From: Heligmosomoides polygyrus polygyrus
Lineage: Eukaryota; Nematoda; Chromadorea; Rhabditida; Heligmosomidae
DNA: 64,000 nucleotides
NCBI GenBank assembly: GCA_947396885.1
Contig: OX377204.1
Span: forward strand, 49,525,139 to 49,589,138
Reading direction: 5' to 3'
The notes beneath the pieces are model-generated. The model had not been told where the DNA came from, made no database searches, and saw only the letters and a list, made by a program, of their open reading frames with translations. Position 1 is the first letter of the stretch. Each line of letters opens with the position of its first letter. Of this stretch, positions 10,656-21,430 are shown piece after piece. The translations under genes were made by a program, and so were the position numbers.

Positions 10656-11926
10656 TTTGGTTGTCCGGAAAGTTCTCAGCGTTTTGTGTGCTTCACATTG
10701 AGCTATCATGACTTTCTCAAATCTTATCGAATTTAGTCGAAATAAGAACCGCTCAAATCAGCACGCCTTTTCCAACGGGACACCAGTCGACTTATTCCAT
10801 CAGCTAAGGTAGTCGAGATTCGACAAGATCCATGAAAGCTGTGTTGACTTGGTTCTGGTTGGTGAAGGTTTCACCAGCGAGAAAGTTCTGAGTGTATGAA
10901 GTGTATGAAAAGGTGGTAGTCAGTTGGTAAGATGTATGGAGAATATGGCGGGTGAGACAGAACTTCGACCCTCAATTCGTTCAGTTTTCGCATGGTGATT
11001 TGTGAGACGTGTGGGCGGGCGTTATCGTGCAAAAGAATCGGGCCACTTCATCTGACCAATGCTGGTTGAAGTTGACGCAATTTTCGGTGCATTCGTCGAT
11101 TTCCCTACAGTAGGGCTCTGCTGTGATCGTTTGGCCTGGTGCCAAAATGTTGTAGTGGATCACACCAGCCGCCGGCCACTACACGGTGACCACTAGCTTT
11201 TTTTGGTGGAGGTTCGCCTTTGGAAAATGCCTAGGGGGTTCATCGGCGTCCAACCACTGTCCGGAATGTTTCCTGTTATCATACAGAATCCACTCTTCAT
11301 CACAAGTAATGAACCGATCCAAAACGGGTCAAATTAATCGGGTAAAAGTAAGGAAGAACAAATCTCGAAACGTTACAATTTTTGCCGCTCACTCAACTCG
11401 TGACGCACCCACTTTTTGAGCTTGTTCACCTTTCCAAAGCGTTTCAAAGCATCCGCAACAAAAGTTTTACTGACGCCTACCTCTTCCGCGATCCCGCGAA
11501 CTGTTTGGGATGGTTCAGCTTCCACCATTCCTTCAAAAGGATTGTTCTAGTTCGACCGCTACGGGGGTCATCTTCGAGGCTGAAATCTCCGGTCCGAAAT
11601 TCACTGAACCACTGGCGCACAGTGCTTTCTCCAACGTTATTTGGTCCCCACACTTGATTCGTCGAGCTGTCTCGGCTGCGGATTGTCCCAATTTGACGTT
11701 AAAATAAGATATCGATCGGAATTGTTCCTTCGACATGCTTGAATAAGCCCTACAAGGGCAGAAATATAAAACAACGTTGAAGCAAATTACTCAAGCGGAT
11801 AGAGCAAAAAATTCTGTACAGAATGTAGCATTAATACGCAATGCAAGTTGAATTTTTACTTAATAATGGACGAGTGATAAATAGTAACACAAAACTTTCC
11901 GGATACTGAGAACTTCCCAGGCAACC
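10656..11926 (-). mobile_element. Decayed mariner element
   Basis: Inverted ends can still be aligned: GGTTGTCCGGAAAGTTCTCAG at the left (from about 10,659) and, as the inverse, GGTTGCCTGGGAAGTTCTCAG at the right, which abuts TA at 11927-11928. Total length of about 1.27 kb is right for a full mariner. The transposase reads on the minus strand and is broken. Confidence 0.65.
10815..11736 (-). pseudogene. Mariner transposase, broken
   Basis: Translation from the ATG at 11736 gives an N-terminal mariner helix-turn-helix block (MSKEQFRSISYFNVKLGQSA then ETARRI). Downstream, in other frames, lie the IHYNILAPGQTITAE block that normally precedes the second catalytic Asp (11,160-10,981) and an FLAGETFTNQ-type C-terminal block near 10,880. 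The frame is interrupted by stops and frameshifts. It acted, when intact, as a DDE/D cut-and-paste transposase at TA sites. It is a relative of the mariner at 17.6 kb, not a copy: the two share the HTH pattern but differ at many positions. Confidence 0.65.
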
Positions 11927-11928
11927 TA

Positions 11929-12039
11929 ATATCTGTCTTCCAGCCAAATTTGCCCGTTTTGCCAAAAAAAAACAACAGAAAAATGCATAAAATGGCAGGA
12001 AAATCAGAAAACAGAAAATAGACGTTCATCGGACCCCTG
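11929..12039 (-). mobile_element. Relic end of a hAT-N1-like element
   Basis: Read on the minus strand from 12039 this begins CAGGGGTCCG and continues into TTTTCTGTTTTCTGATTTTC words, a CCATTTT word and GGGCAAAT, the same order as the left end of the hAT-N1 elements at 14.4 and 18.7 kb. The other end is missing. It abuts the right end of the mariner at 11926. Confidence 0.5.
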
Positions 12040-12047
12040 GCGTAGAC

Positions 12048-14390
12048 ACCGCAGAATGGTCGAAGCACAATGCTTGGGGCCACTTCATCCGAAGCGTTCC
12101 CAATGGTTCTTCGGGTGTTCCCCTTCACAGTTTGTTAGAGGTAAAGCTTACCAGAGTCTGACAACGTCTTCCAATCCTCATGGCGAGACCCTTCTAGAGA
12201 GATCAGATCCTCTGAGCAAAATGACTGACCTGAAGTGTCCGAATTCGTGAGCTGCAAGCATCCTACACCCGAAGTTTAAATGTTGGTATGCAGCACCTGG
12301 CAGGAGAAAGCGAGGGGGTTAGGGAGCTCCCAGTAGTAAAAGGAAGAAAAGAAAAGGAAGTAAATGCTAGTCGGGGCATCCGGCTACGTCGTTCCTACCT
12401 ATTGGAAATGCCCCACAGTTGGCGTAATGTATGACTTCAATACCGGACATGCAACCAGAAAGTGCATATGACATGTTGTACAATACTTCCCTAATTCGTA
12501 CACAATCGACGCTCTGCAACTGTACATCCTCGCTCAAAATTATTTCAGTAAGGCTAAATTGCACCGAACGATTCCTTTCTCCTTGAGAAATCTAGCTACT
12601 TTAAATTCTTATTTTTGTTAACAGATGACCTAGCTGAAGGAACTTTTCCCGCTAAAAGTGGATAGTTGTGTTACCCCCTCAAAAAACACCAATGGCCGCT
12701 CTTTAGGAAAATTTGCTAATGATGTTAAAAAAAAATTTGGAATTTTCTTTTTGCCTGTTATTGACGTCTTTAATTTTCTGAGGTCACACCGATGGTAAGC
12801 ACATCTAAAATTAGTAAAAATGGATACATATTATTCGTGCAGCTCCAGCTGAAATAAAATTCTGAAGCCTTTTCTAAACCGCAACAGCTTCTTCTTATTT
12901 GTTACACTTCTGCCACACCTAACTAAATACACATCCAGGAATGTTAAGTGTAGCGAGAGAATACTGCTGGACATGTATCGTGAATGGATAATAATAATAT
13001 TACTGACACCAATATTAATATGAGTATTAGTAATCTCGTCGAGCATGGAAATAAACATAAAGAATAAAATAGCAATAAGCATTAAACAAAACATCGATGC
13101 AATGACGATGTTCTAGGAGGAGAGAGCATGGAGAGTTTCTAAGCGGTGTTATTTTCTGATCGATTTTGCCCATTTTTCTAGAACAGAAAGCAAAAGTTTC
13201 GTCCACCAGTCGTGTAGCTCGTGCGTGGAGGAGGATATGCTTGGAATTTGAGGCGGTGACACATTTTGAGAGCAGAGCGCCAGCCACGAACAGCGAAAAT
13301 CCTCCACCACGGCTCAGCTGTGTCGCCGCTTTGTTGTGGAATGATCTCGACTTCCTACAAGACAACAACATACAGTGCGTCGTAAAAATCAGGCTGCAGA
13401 ACGTTTCAGAAATTGGCGGGAACGGACTGCCTGTTTAGCCCAGACCTAGCGCTGGTCAACTACCACTCACCACTGCCAGGCGGGAGATCTTATCCGAAGG
13501 AAACGTCAAAAGCATAATGTGTCTCGGTGAACAAAAGCTAGGTGTCCCGTTTCTATGGGACACAACCGAATGTGGTTGAAATGGTTAGTTATAAAATAGT
13601 AACCACACAGTAGATAAAGATTCTTATCTACTGTGTTGTTACTATTTTATAACTAACCACATTTTTGGTTAGAAGCGACTTCGTTTAGACAATCCCCAGA
13701 TGTGTCCCTATCCAACAGATAGGGACACATAAGTATATCACTCATTGAAAATACGGCCAGGAATTGAGTTTTTCGCTCGTGCTTTATAAAGTCTGCAACT
13801 TTATAAGGGAAGAGTAGAAAAGGCTGGAGGGCGTTGTTTACAGATGATGACAGTAAATAAGAAGTACAGTCAACGTTAAGTTGTCATGCTAAAAAAAGTT
13901 TGTTTACTGAATGGAAACTGAACGGAAGCCTGAATGTTAAAGAGATTTCCATCGTGAATCTGTGAGGAATCGATCAGATGCTCTTATGAATTAAATTCCA
14001 CACGTGAAGAGAAACATTGAAGGACTGGCTTTTTTAAACGAACAGGAGATAGTAGCAAAAGCAGCGCACTCTTGGTAGTGTCCCGCAGCAGCAGGAAATC
14101 ACGAGCACGCTCAAGTGCTCGGGAAGAGCAGCTGTGAGGCGCGTGGAGACGACGTCCTTGGGGACTAGTGCGTCTGTGGGTGAGGCGCCACCCGGAGATT
14201 CCGTAAAGGGCCCGGGTGCCCTATCGAATCGACGACCGGAGCTGGCAGCACTCCGTCCCTGATGTTGCCATAGCGACCAGTGTGGGTGATCGGTCGTCAG
14301 TTCATTACCCAACCGAACGGCCTCACCGGGAGGTGGCACAATCAGCCAGCATCCGCAATTCATCCACAACAAAGCGCCGTCGACAAAGGC
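12048..14390. other. Mostly unassigned; possible mariner fragment and one hairpin
   Basis: No gene is supported. Within it, 13325-13500 on the plus strand translates across a frameshift or stop to segments that resemble the mariner second and third catalytic regions (LQDNNIQ..., then LFSPDLALVNYHS), which is suggestive only. The minus-strand frame at 14034-14372 has no recognisable domain. Confidence 0.3.
13582..13659. repeat. 36-bp inverted repeat hairpin
   Basis: The arm 13582-13617 (starting TGGTTAGTTATAAAATAG) is matched by its inverse complement at 13624-13659 with a 6-nt loop and one or two mismatches. Probably a tiny palindromic MITE. Confidence 0.65.
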
Positions 14391-14873
14391 ATGGGGGTCA
14401 GGGGTGGGCGGAATTTCTGTTTTCTGTTTTCTGATTTTCTGGCCATTTTGGGCAAATTTTTTCTGTTTTCTGTTTTCTGGGAAAACGGCCTAAATTGGCC
14501 AGAAAACAGAAAATAGAGCTGCGAAAAAAAATATATAATAGAAATCCAATAAAGAGAATCCAAAAAGTATCATAGAATCATGAGTTTCATCTCAAAATAA
14601 TGTTTCTAGAGTATTTTAAATTGCAAGCATGTAAGTTTCTCGATCTGCCCTTTTAGAAATTGCACTATGCACTCAAAACTATACTACCTTGTTTGTTTGA
14701 TTGTATAAGTGCTGCTAACATGGAGTCCCTTCACAAGACATTTCTCCACTTTCATAATTTCGCTTTGTAGTCTCTTAAATTTCCGCAGTAGTTTAGACTA
14801 TCTACGATTACTTAGAACTTCATGCAAAGGCTAGAAAACTAGTGTTCTGAGGGGCATTTCATTATAATATATG

Positions 14874-15095
14874 TTAACTAGCTATGTGCCGTAGAGTAAT
14901 TGTGGGTAGGATTATTCTCCACCTAAGGTTATTGAAAATTGTTGGCTGGTCTTTCCCAATGATCGTAAAGCAAAGCCTTTGACGGAGCTGCTTTTCTAGC
15001 TCTTCTTCAGCTTTTGGTTGTCCAACATTAGTGAGAGGCTGAAAAGTTTTAGTTACCTTTGACTTCACTGGTGTAGTGATAGAATAGTGATACAT
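14874..15095 (-). pseudogene. Possible remnant of hAT transposase N-terminal region
   Basis: A 73-residue frame with a KTFQPL...GQPKAEEELEKQ...CFTIIGKDQP order loosely resembles the stretch of hAT transposases where a Lys-rich linker precedes the DxxP-type segment. No BED zinc finger and no DDE residues are visible. The identical frame is present at 19,209-19,430. The assignment is a guess based on the host element's ends. Confidence 0.25.
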
Positions 15096-15146
15096 AAAAA
15101 TTTTAATTTATCACACCTATCATCTGTCGTCCCGGTGATCATCGAG

Positions 15147-16420
15147 TTATTCGAACGGGCACCAGCAACGTCTCCATTTGTCCTTGTCGGTTGACAGAGT
15201 GCTCCAGTGGATCCTCATCGCCGGGCGGACACGAAGAGCGTCATATCGTTCGTTCAGGGCTTCCACGAAGAAGTCCGACCAGTGCGTTGGTGGGCATCCT
15301 GGTATTCTCTTGACATCTCGCGGAACCCGGCAGTGACGGCTCTCGTCCAGCGGGTGTCTGCGAATCGCATTACGTGGCCGGCCCACCTAATTTTCGACGA
15401 CTTCGCCCATGCGACAGCGTCCCTGATCTTCGAACGTCGGCGAAGTCGTATTACTCCAAGCATCGCGCTCTCCATTCCACGCTGCACGTCGCTGATCACG
15501 TGTTCATCCCGCTTCCGTATAGCGCAGGTCTGAGGCGTTATGTTAGGGCAGGAAGAGCAGTGGAATCGAATAAGCTAGCATGGAGTCGGACGTTCTTCGT
15601 CTTCTTCACGATTTCACGCTCTTTAAAAGCTCCCCAAACCACTCGTTTCCTCATACCCAGCTCCGGTGCTAGGCCGTTGCCCATGTTGACTTCGCGAACC
15701 AGATACACGTAGCTGGAGCTTTCGGAGATGTTCGTTCCGTTGAGCGAGAATGGGGCATCATAAACTCGTCCGTTTCTCATGAACGTCGTCTTCGTAAGAT
15801 TCCGCTGCAGTCCAGAGTTCCAGCATACACGATCGAAGTGGGCTAGCGTTCGCTCGGCCTGGCCATGCTCGGTGTTATGAGCACGATGTCATCAGCAAAC
15901 GGTCAGTTACCGGCCGTTGACCTTACCTCCATGTCTTCCCATTCTAGTTCGCGCATGACGTTTTCGAGGGTGGTGCTGAAAAGCTTTGAGAATACGGTCT
16001 CTCCCTGCTCAACCCCTCTCTTCACGTCGATGATGACGTCGTTGTAGAGTGGAGAGATCTTGGTCGTGAATCCACTGTACAGCTCTCAAAGGACTCAGAT
16101 GTACTGAGTAGGAACGCCCTGAGTGAGCAGGGCTTCGAGAACCGCTTCAGTCTCGACGAAGTCGATTGCCTTCTTCAGGTCGATGAACGTAAGGCATAGC
16201 TGCACGATGACCTTCGTAATGGTTTGTATGTGGTCGATCGAGCCGAATCCTCTCCGAAATCCTGCTTGTTCACACGACCGTCCTTCGTCCAGCGTTCTGC
16301 TAACCCTATTCAGGAGGAATCGAGTGAAGAGCTTGTAGACTACGGACAGCAGTCAGATCGGGCGATTGTTGCCGATGTCGGGCATGTCTCCCTCCCCAGC
16401 AAATCGAGATGTAATATGAC
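15147..16420 (-). pseudogene. RTE-clade reverse transcriptase C-terminal half inside hAT-N1 copy 1
   Basis: On the minus strand this encodes, in several frames, the RT palm and C-terminus of an RTE LINE: a NNRPICLLSVVYKLFTR block, a FRRGFGSIDHI block, an FADDIVLIT motif with both catalytic Asp residues (about 15,900), then the C-terminal KIRWAGHVMR and [17 protein letters not shown] blocks. The endonuclease and the first part of RT are absent. Stops and frameshifts interrupt it, and one base (the extra T near 15,540) differs from the copy in the second hAT-N1. When intact it would reverse-transcribe its own mRNA at the target nick. Here it is passenger DNA. Confidence 0.8.
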
Positions 16421-16429
16421 ATGTATGTA

Positions 16430-16462
<33 letters not shown>

Positions 16463-17041
16463 TGATGGAAAGGGTATATGTTTGATCCTTATTAGATAAT
16501 GTCTACGTATTTAAAGAAACACTTTCACCCAAAAGTTTTTGCGCTGACAGCCTCTTCAGTCGCACTCTCGTGTTGTTCTGTGAAATATCAAGCCAGTACC
16601 CAAAACATCTTTGGCCCGTGTTTCGTGCTCTATAAGGCCAGTCTCTTACGAGTGGGACCCCTAATCTAGCAAATCGTCTGTTTTGAGATTACACTTACAT
16701 TTGGACTGTGAGCCCTAAACCGCTATATTTTAATATGAATGCAATAGGAAAAATTCATCATTTATAAGCCACTCCTATAAACGCTTGCAAGTTAAAACGC
16801 TGGTCCACGACCAATTTCTAGTCGTGCAAAAAGCACTTGCTACTGGACAAATAAATCTTCGGATTGAATAATTAGGTAGTATGATAATTGCGAAATTTTC
16901 TGTTTTCTGTTTTCTGATTTTTCTGTTTTCTGGCGTTTTTGGCCTTTCTGTTTTCTGATTTCTGTTTTCTGACGAAAGCGATTTTCTGTTTTCTGTTTTC
17001 TGGGAAAATTTTCAAAATTTCCGCCCATCCCTGATGGGGGT

Positions 17042-17637
17042 AACGCCACGCGAACGAATCCGAATCATGACTGGACAGTCTCGTGCCGCAATCCCACACC
17101 CACGGATTCCAACCGGAGCTGTTGCCCATCAAGCTGCCTTGAACCAAGAACTAATCAACGACAATGCAGAGCCACTCTGAAGACTCCGCGTGTACGCACA
17201 CTGATACAAAAATGGAAACGAGATGCCTCTCAACAGCACGACGAACACGAAAGAAGTTAAGCTTTATTTCCCATAGGAATAAGGCACTCCGACCTCTTTG
17301 AAACCGTTGTATAAGACGGAACTAGGAGTTGCAATTAAACACACAAACAGTTTAAAAAAAGTGGAAGCCTCAGATTGAAAGCAGCCACGAAGTTTGCAGA
17401 AACGGAGATTCTGAAAATCCAAGCTGATTGAAGCCTACATATGTCAGCATCTTCCCTTTATGATCGCCAAAGTCTGGGGGTTTTTCCTAATTCGCTTCAC
17501 TCTATCCTTTTTTGTGATTTTTCTCTGCCTCAATAGGTTGTTTCCACCACTAGTAGGTGGGTTCTATAATATTGAGACTTGCGCGCAGGTTTTTTGACAG
17601 AGAATATGGAATACGAATATGAATATGAAATCAAGTA
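17042..17637. repeat. Unassigned flank containing the source copy of a 512-bp duplicated segment
   Basis: Positions 17116-17627 recur almost identically at 40029-40540; two differences are visible: a T/G in the word GTGGGTTCTATAATATTG, and one extra T in the GGGGGTTTTTCC run. The segment has no terminal repeats of its own and no recognisable coding. It continues a sequence that also lies left of hAT-N1 copy 1, so this locus looks like the donor. Confidence 0.7.
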
Positions 17638-17804
17638 GGTTAGTCGGAAAGTTCTGAAGGTTTTTGTGCAACCGCTTTTCGTTTGTTTATTACTGAACCA
17701 ATTTTTAACTTACCTCGCAATTTTATATAACGTCTGATGCGGAATTCTTCGCTCTAACTGTTAAAAATTATTCGATTAATTTGGGCTTCACCTGCGCTTA
17801 ATAA

Positions 17805-18705
17805 TTGTCGAAGGAACAATTCCGGACGACATTATATCTCAATTTCAAACTGGGCCAATGCACTGTCGAAACAGCCCGGCGAGTCAACCATGTGTGGGGC
17901 CAAATAGTGTTGGAGAAAGGATCGTGGAACGGTGGTTCGAGAAATTTCGTGGTGGAGATTTCCACCTTGAAGACGCACCCAGAAGTGGGGCCCTACAGCA
18001 TTCCAGGACGACGCGAAAGCTAATCCATCGCAGTCCGTGAAATTGCGGAAGGTCTAGGAGTCAGCAAAACTGCTGTAAAATATGGTTTGGAACGCCTCGG
18101 ACAGGTGAAGAAGCTCGAAAAGTGGGTCCCCACGATTTACTCGATCGCAAGAAATTGTCGCGTTTCGAAATCTGTTCTTCTTTGCTTCTCCGGATTAAGA
18201 ATGACCCGTTTTTGAATCGAGTTGTCACATGTGATGAAAAGTGGGTTCTGTGCGATGAGCGAAGACGATCAGGACAGTGGGGTGAGTCGACGAATCCCAC
18301 AGGCACTTCTCAGAGACGAAATTCAACCAGAATGACGATGGTAACAGCGTGGTGTTCGGCACCTGGCGTGATTCACTACAACTTTCTGTAACCCTGCCGA
18401 GCCATCACACTGTGACGAAAATGACGAGTTGTACCGAATAATGTGTGAGCTGCAGCTGGCACTGGTCAACAGAAGAGGTCCCATTTTTCTGCACGACAGT
18501 CCACACGCTTCGCAAATCACTAAGCGAAAATTAAACGAACTGGGAGTTAAAGTGCTGTCTCACTCGCCGTACTCGCCAGGCCTTGCGCGAACAGACTACC
18601 ACCTTGCGCGCACTTTCAGAACATCCTCCCTGGTAGAACCTTCGCAAACCAGGACCACGCAAAAACAGCCTTTCTAGAATTTGTCCTGCTTATGGCTTAT
18701 TTGAA
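17805..18705 (+). pseudogene. Mariner transposase (D,D34D type), broken
   Basis: Domain order is readable across several frames: the helix-turn-helix block (SKEQFRTTLYLNFKLGQ) at 17,805, a VKKLEKWVPHDLLDRKK-like block at about 18,105, the first catalytic region FLNRVVTCDEKWVLCDE (18,210), a GVIHYNFL block (18,370), a degraded second region FLHDSPHASQ (18,485) and a third region PYSPGLARTDYH (18,570). The start codon position reads TTG, and multiple frameshifts and stops prevent expression. The tail (GRTFANQ-like, 18,640) stops just before the hAT-N1 insertion at 18,727, so the insertion hit the mariner 3' UTR. Confidence 0.75.
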
Positions 18706-19208
18706 CTGAAGCCGGTGAGTATGAATCAGGGGTGGGCGGAATTTCTGTTTTCTGTTTTCTGTTTTCTGATTTTCTGGCCATTTTGGGCAAATTTTTTCTG
18801 TTTTCTGTTTTCTGGGAAAACGGCCTAAATTGGCCAGAAAACAGAAAATAGAGCTGCGAAAAAAAATATATAATAGAAATCCAATAAAGAGAATCCAAAA
18901 AGTATCATAGAATCATGAGTTTCATCTCAAAATAATGTTTCTAGAGTATTTTAAATTGCAAGCATGTAAGTTTCTCGATCTGCCCTTTTAGAAATTGCAC
19001 TATGCACTCAAAACTATACTACCTTGTTTGTTTGATTGTATAAGTGCTGCTAACATGGAGTCCCTTCACAAGACATTTCTCCACTTTCATAATTTCGCTT
19101 TGTAGTCTCTTAAATTTCCGCAGTAGTTTAGACTATCTACGATTACTTAGAACTTCATGCAAAGGCTAGAAAACTAGTGTTCTGAGGGGCATTTCATTAT
19201 AATATATG

Positions 19209-19430
19209 TTAACTAGCTATGTGCCGTAGAGTAATTGTGGGTAGGATTATTCTCCACCTAAGGTTATTGAAAATTGTTGGCTGGTCTTTCCCAATGATCG
19301 TAAAGCAAAGCCTTTGACGGAGCTGCTTTTCTAGCTCTTCTTCAGCTTTTGGTTGTCCAACATTAGTGAGAGGCTGAAAAGTTTTAGTTACCTTTGACTT
19401 CACTGGTGTAGTGATAGAATAGTGATACAT
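19209..19430 (-). pseudogene. Possible hAT transposase N-terminal remnant, second copy
   Basis: The translation is identical to the 14,874-15,095 frame of hAT-N1 copy 1. Same weak assignment. Confidence 0.25.
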
Positions 19431-19481
19431 AAAAATTTTAATTTATCACACCTATCATCTGTCGTCCCGGTGATCATCGAG

Positions 19482-20754
19482 TTATTCGAACGGGCACCAG
19501 CAACGTCTCCATTTGTCCTTGTCGGTTGACAGAGTGCTCCAGTGGATCCTCATCGCCGGGCGGACACGAAGAGCGTCATATCGTTCGTTCAGGGCTTCCA
19601 CGAAGAAGTCCGACCAGTGCGTTGGTGGGCATCCTGGTATTCTCTTGACATCTCGCGGAACCCGGCAGTGACGGCTCTCGTCCAGCGGGTGTCTGCGAAT
19701 CGCATTACGTGGCCGGCCCACCTAATTTTCGACGACTTCGCCCATGCGACAGCGTCCCTGATCTTCGAACGTCGGCGAAGTCGTATTACTCCAAGCATCG
19801 CGCTCTCCATTCCACGCTGCACGTCGCTGATCACGTGTTCATCCCGCTTCCGTATAGCGCAGGTCTGAGGCGTATGTTAGGGCAGGAAGAGCAGTGGAAT
19901 CGAATAAGCTAGCATGGAGTCGGACGTTCTTCGTCTTCTTCACGATTTCACGCTCTTTAAAAGCTCCCCAAACCACTCGTTTCCTCATACCCAGCTCCGG
20001 TGCTAGGCCGTTGCCCATGTTGACTTCGCGAACCAGATACACGTAGCTGGAGCTTTCGGAGATGTTCGTTCCGTTGAGCGAGAATGGGGCATCATAAACT
20101 CGTCCGTTTCTCATGAACGTCGTCTTCGTAAGATTCCGCTGCAGTCCAGAGTTCCAGCATACACGATCGAAGTGGGCTAGCGTTCGCTCGGCCTGGCCAT
20201 GCTCGGTGTTATGAGCACGATGTCATCAGCAAACGGTCAGTTACCGGCCGTTGACCTTACCTCCATGTCTTCCCATTCTAGTTCGCGCATGACGTTTTCG
20301 AGGGTGGTGCTGAAAAGCTTTGAGAATACGGTCTCTCCCTGCTCAACCCCTCTCTTCACGTCGATGATGACGTCGTTGTAGAGTGGAGAGATCTTGGTCG
20401 TGAATCCACTGTACAGCTCTCAAAGGACTCAGATGTACTGAGTAGGAACGCCCTGAGTGAGCAGGGCTTCGAGAACCGCTTCAGTCTCGACGAAGTCGAT
20501 TGCCTTCTTCAGGTCGATGAACGTAAGGCATAGCTGCACGATGACCTTCGTAATGGTTTGTATGTGGTCGATCGAGCCGAATCCTCTCCGAAATCCTGCT
20601 TGTTCACACGACCGTCCTTCGTCCAGCGTTCTGCTAACCCTATTCAGGAGGAATCGAGTGAAGAGCTTGTAGACTACGGACAGCAGTCAGATCGGGCGAT
20701 TGTTGCCGATGTCGGGCATGTCTCCCTCCCCAGCAAATCGAGATGTAATATGAC
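19482..20754 (-). pseudogene. RTE reverse transcriptase fragment inside hAT-N1 copy 2
   Basis: Same minus-strand RT palm plus C-terminal region as at 15,147-16,420, with the FADDIVLIT motif at about 20,235 and the [17 protein letters not shown] block at about 19,600. The one-base difference near 19,873 lengthens the frame 20114-19839 relative to copy 1. Its presence at the same position in both hAT-N1 copies shows the RTE fragment was already inside the element before it moved. Confidence 0.8.
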
Positions 20755-20763
20755 ATGTATGTA

Positions 20764-20796
<33 letters not shown>

Positions 20797-21430
20797 TGAT
20801 GGAAAGGGTATATGTTTGATCCTTATTAGATAATGTCTACGTATTTAAAGAAACACTTTCACCCAAAAGTTTTTGCGCTGACAGCCTCTTCAGTCGCACT
20901 CTCGTGTTGTTCTGTGAAATATCAAGCCAGTACCCAAAACATCTTTGGCCCGTGTTTCGTGCTCTATAAGGCCAGTCTCTTACGAGTGGGACCCCTAATC
21001 TAGCGAATCGTCTGTTTTGAGATTACACTTACATTTGGACTGTGAGCCCTAAACCGCTATATTTTAATATGAATGCAATAGGAAAAATTCATCATTTATA
21101 AGCCACTCCTATAAACGCTTGCAAGTTAAAACGCTGGTCCACGACCAATTTCTAGTCGTGCAAAAAGCACTTGCTACTGGACAAATAAATCTTCGGATTG
21201 AATAATTAGGTAGTATGATAATTGCGAAATTTTCTGTTTTCTGTTTTCTGATTTTTCTGTTTTCTGGCGTTTTTGGCCTTTCTGTTTTCTGATTTCTGTT
21301 TTCTGACGAAAGCGATTTTCTGTTTTCTGTTTTCTGGGAAAATTTTCAAAATTTCCGCCCATCCCTGGTATGAATAAAGACATGATCGTTTAAAGTGGAC
21401 CAGTCCAAAACTCCAGAACTTGCCAACCTA

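Larger units (their letters stand above)
14391..17041. mobile_element. hAT-N1 copy 1: non-autonomous hAT-like element carrying an RTE fragment
   Basis: The element is 14399-17033 (2,635 bp). The ends are inverted: CAGGGGTGGGCGGAATTT at the left, inverse of CAGGGATGGGCGGAAATTT at the right. The octamer ATGGGGGT is perfectly duplicated at 14391-14398 and 17034-17041. The CAGGG terminus and 8-bp duplication are hAT hallmarks. Just inside both ends are clusters of TTTTCTG words (about 14,416-14,490 and 16,896-17,012), likely subterminal binding motifs. A short (AAT)n tract lies at 16,431-16,462. The interior is an antisense RTE fragment plus a minus-strand segment (14,874-15,095) that may be a worn hAT transposase N-terminus. 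No complete transposase is present. Confidence 0.85.
18719..21375. mobile_element. hAT-N1 copy 2, inserted in a mariner element
   Basis: The element is 18727-21367 (2,641 bp) with the same ends as copy 1. The perfect target duplication is GTATGAAT (18719-18726 and 21368-21375), a different octamer from copy 1, so this was an independent insertion of the same element. Internal sequence is nearly identical to copy 1: the differences I see are one extra TTTTCTG-type word near the left end, a missing T near 19,873 and an A/G at about 21,005. The (AAT)n tract is at 20,765-20,796. Confidence 0.85.
17638..21428 (+). mobile_element. Mariner element split by hAT-N1 copy 2
   Basis: The left end reads GGTTAGTCGGAAAGTTCTG after TA (17636-17637). 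The right end, read inversely from 21428, is GGTTGGCAAGTTCTGGAG next to TA (21429-21430). The two ends were separated by insertion of the 2.64-kb hAT-N1 copy. Removing that and one octamer leaves about 1.14 kb, near normal mariner size. The transposase is in the left part. Confidence 0.7.

Noticed and set aside
13166..13438. 90-aa ORF as a host gene
   Set aside because: Part of it resembles mariner catalytic segments and it overlaps an antisense ORF; too weak for either call.
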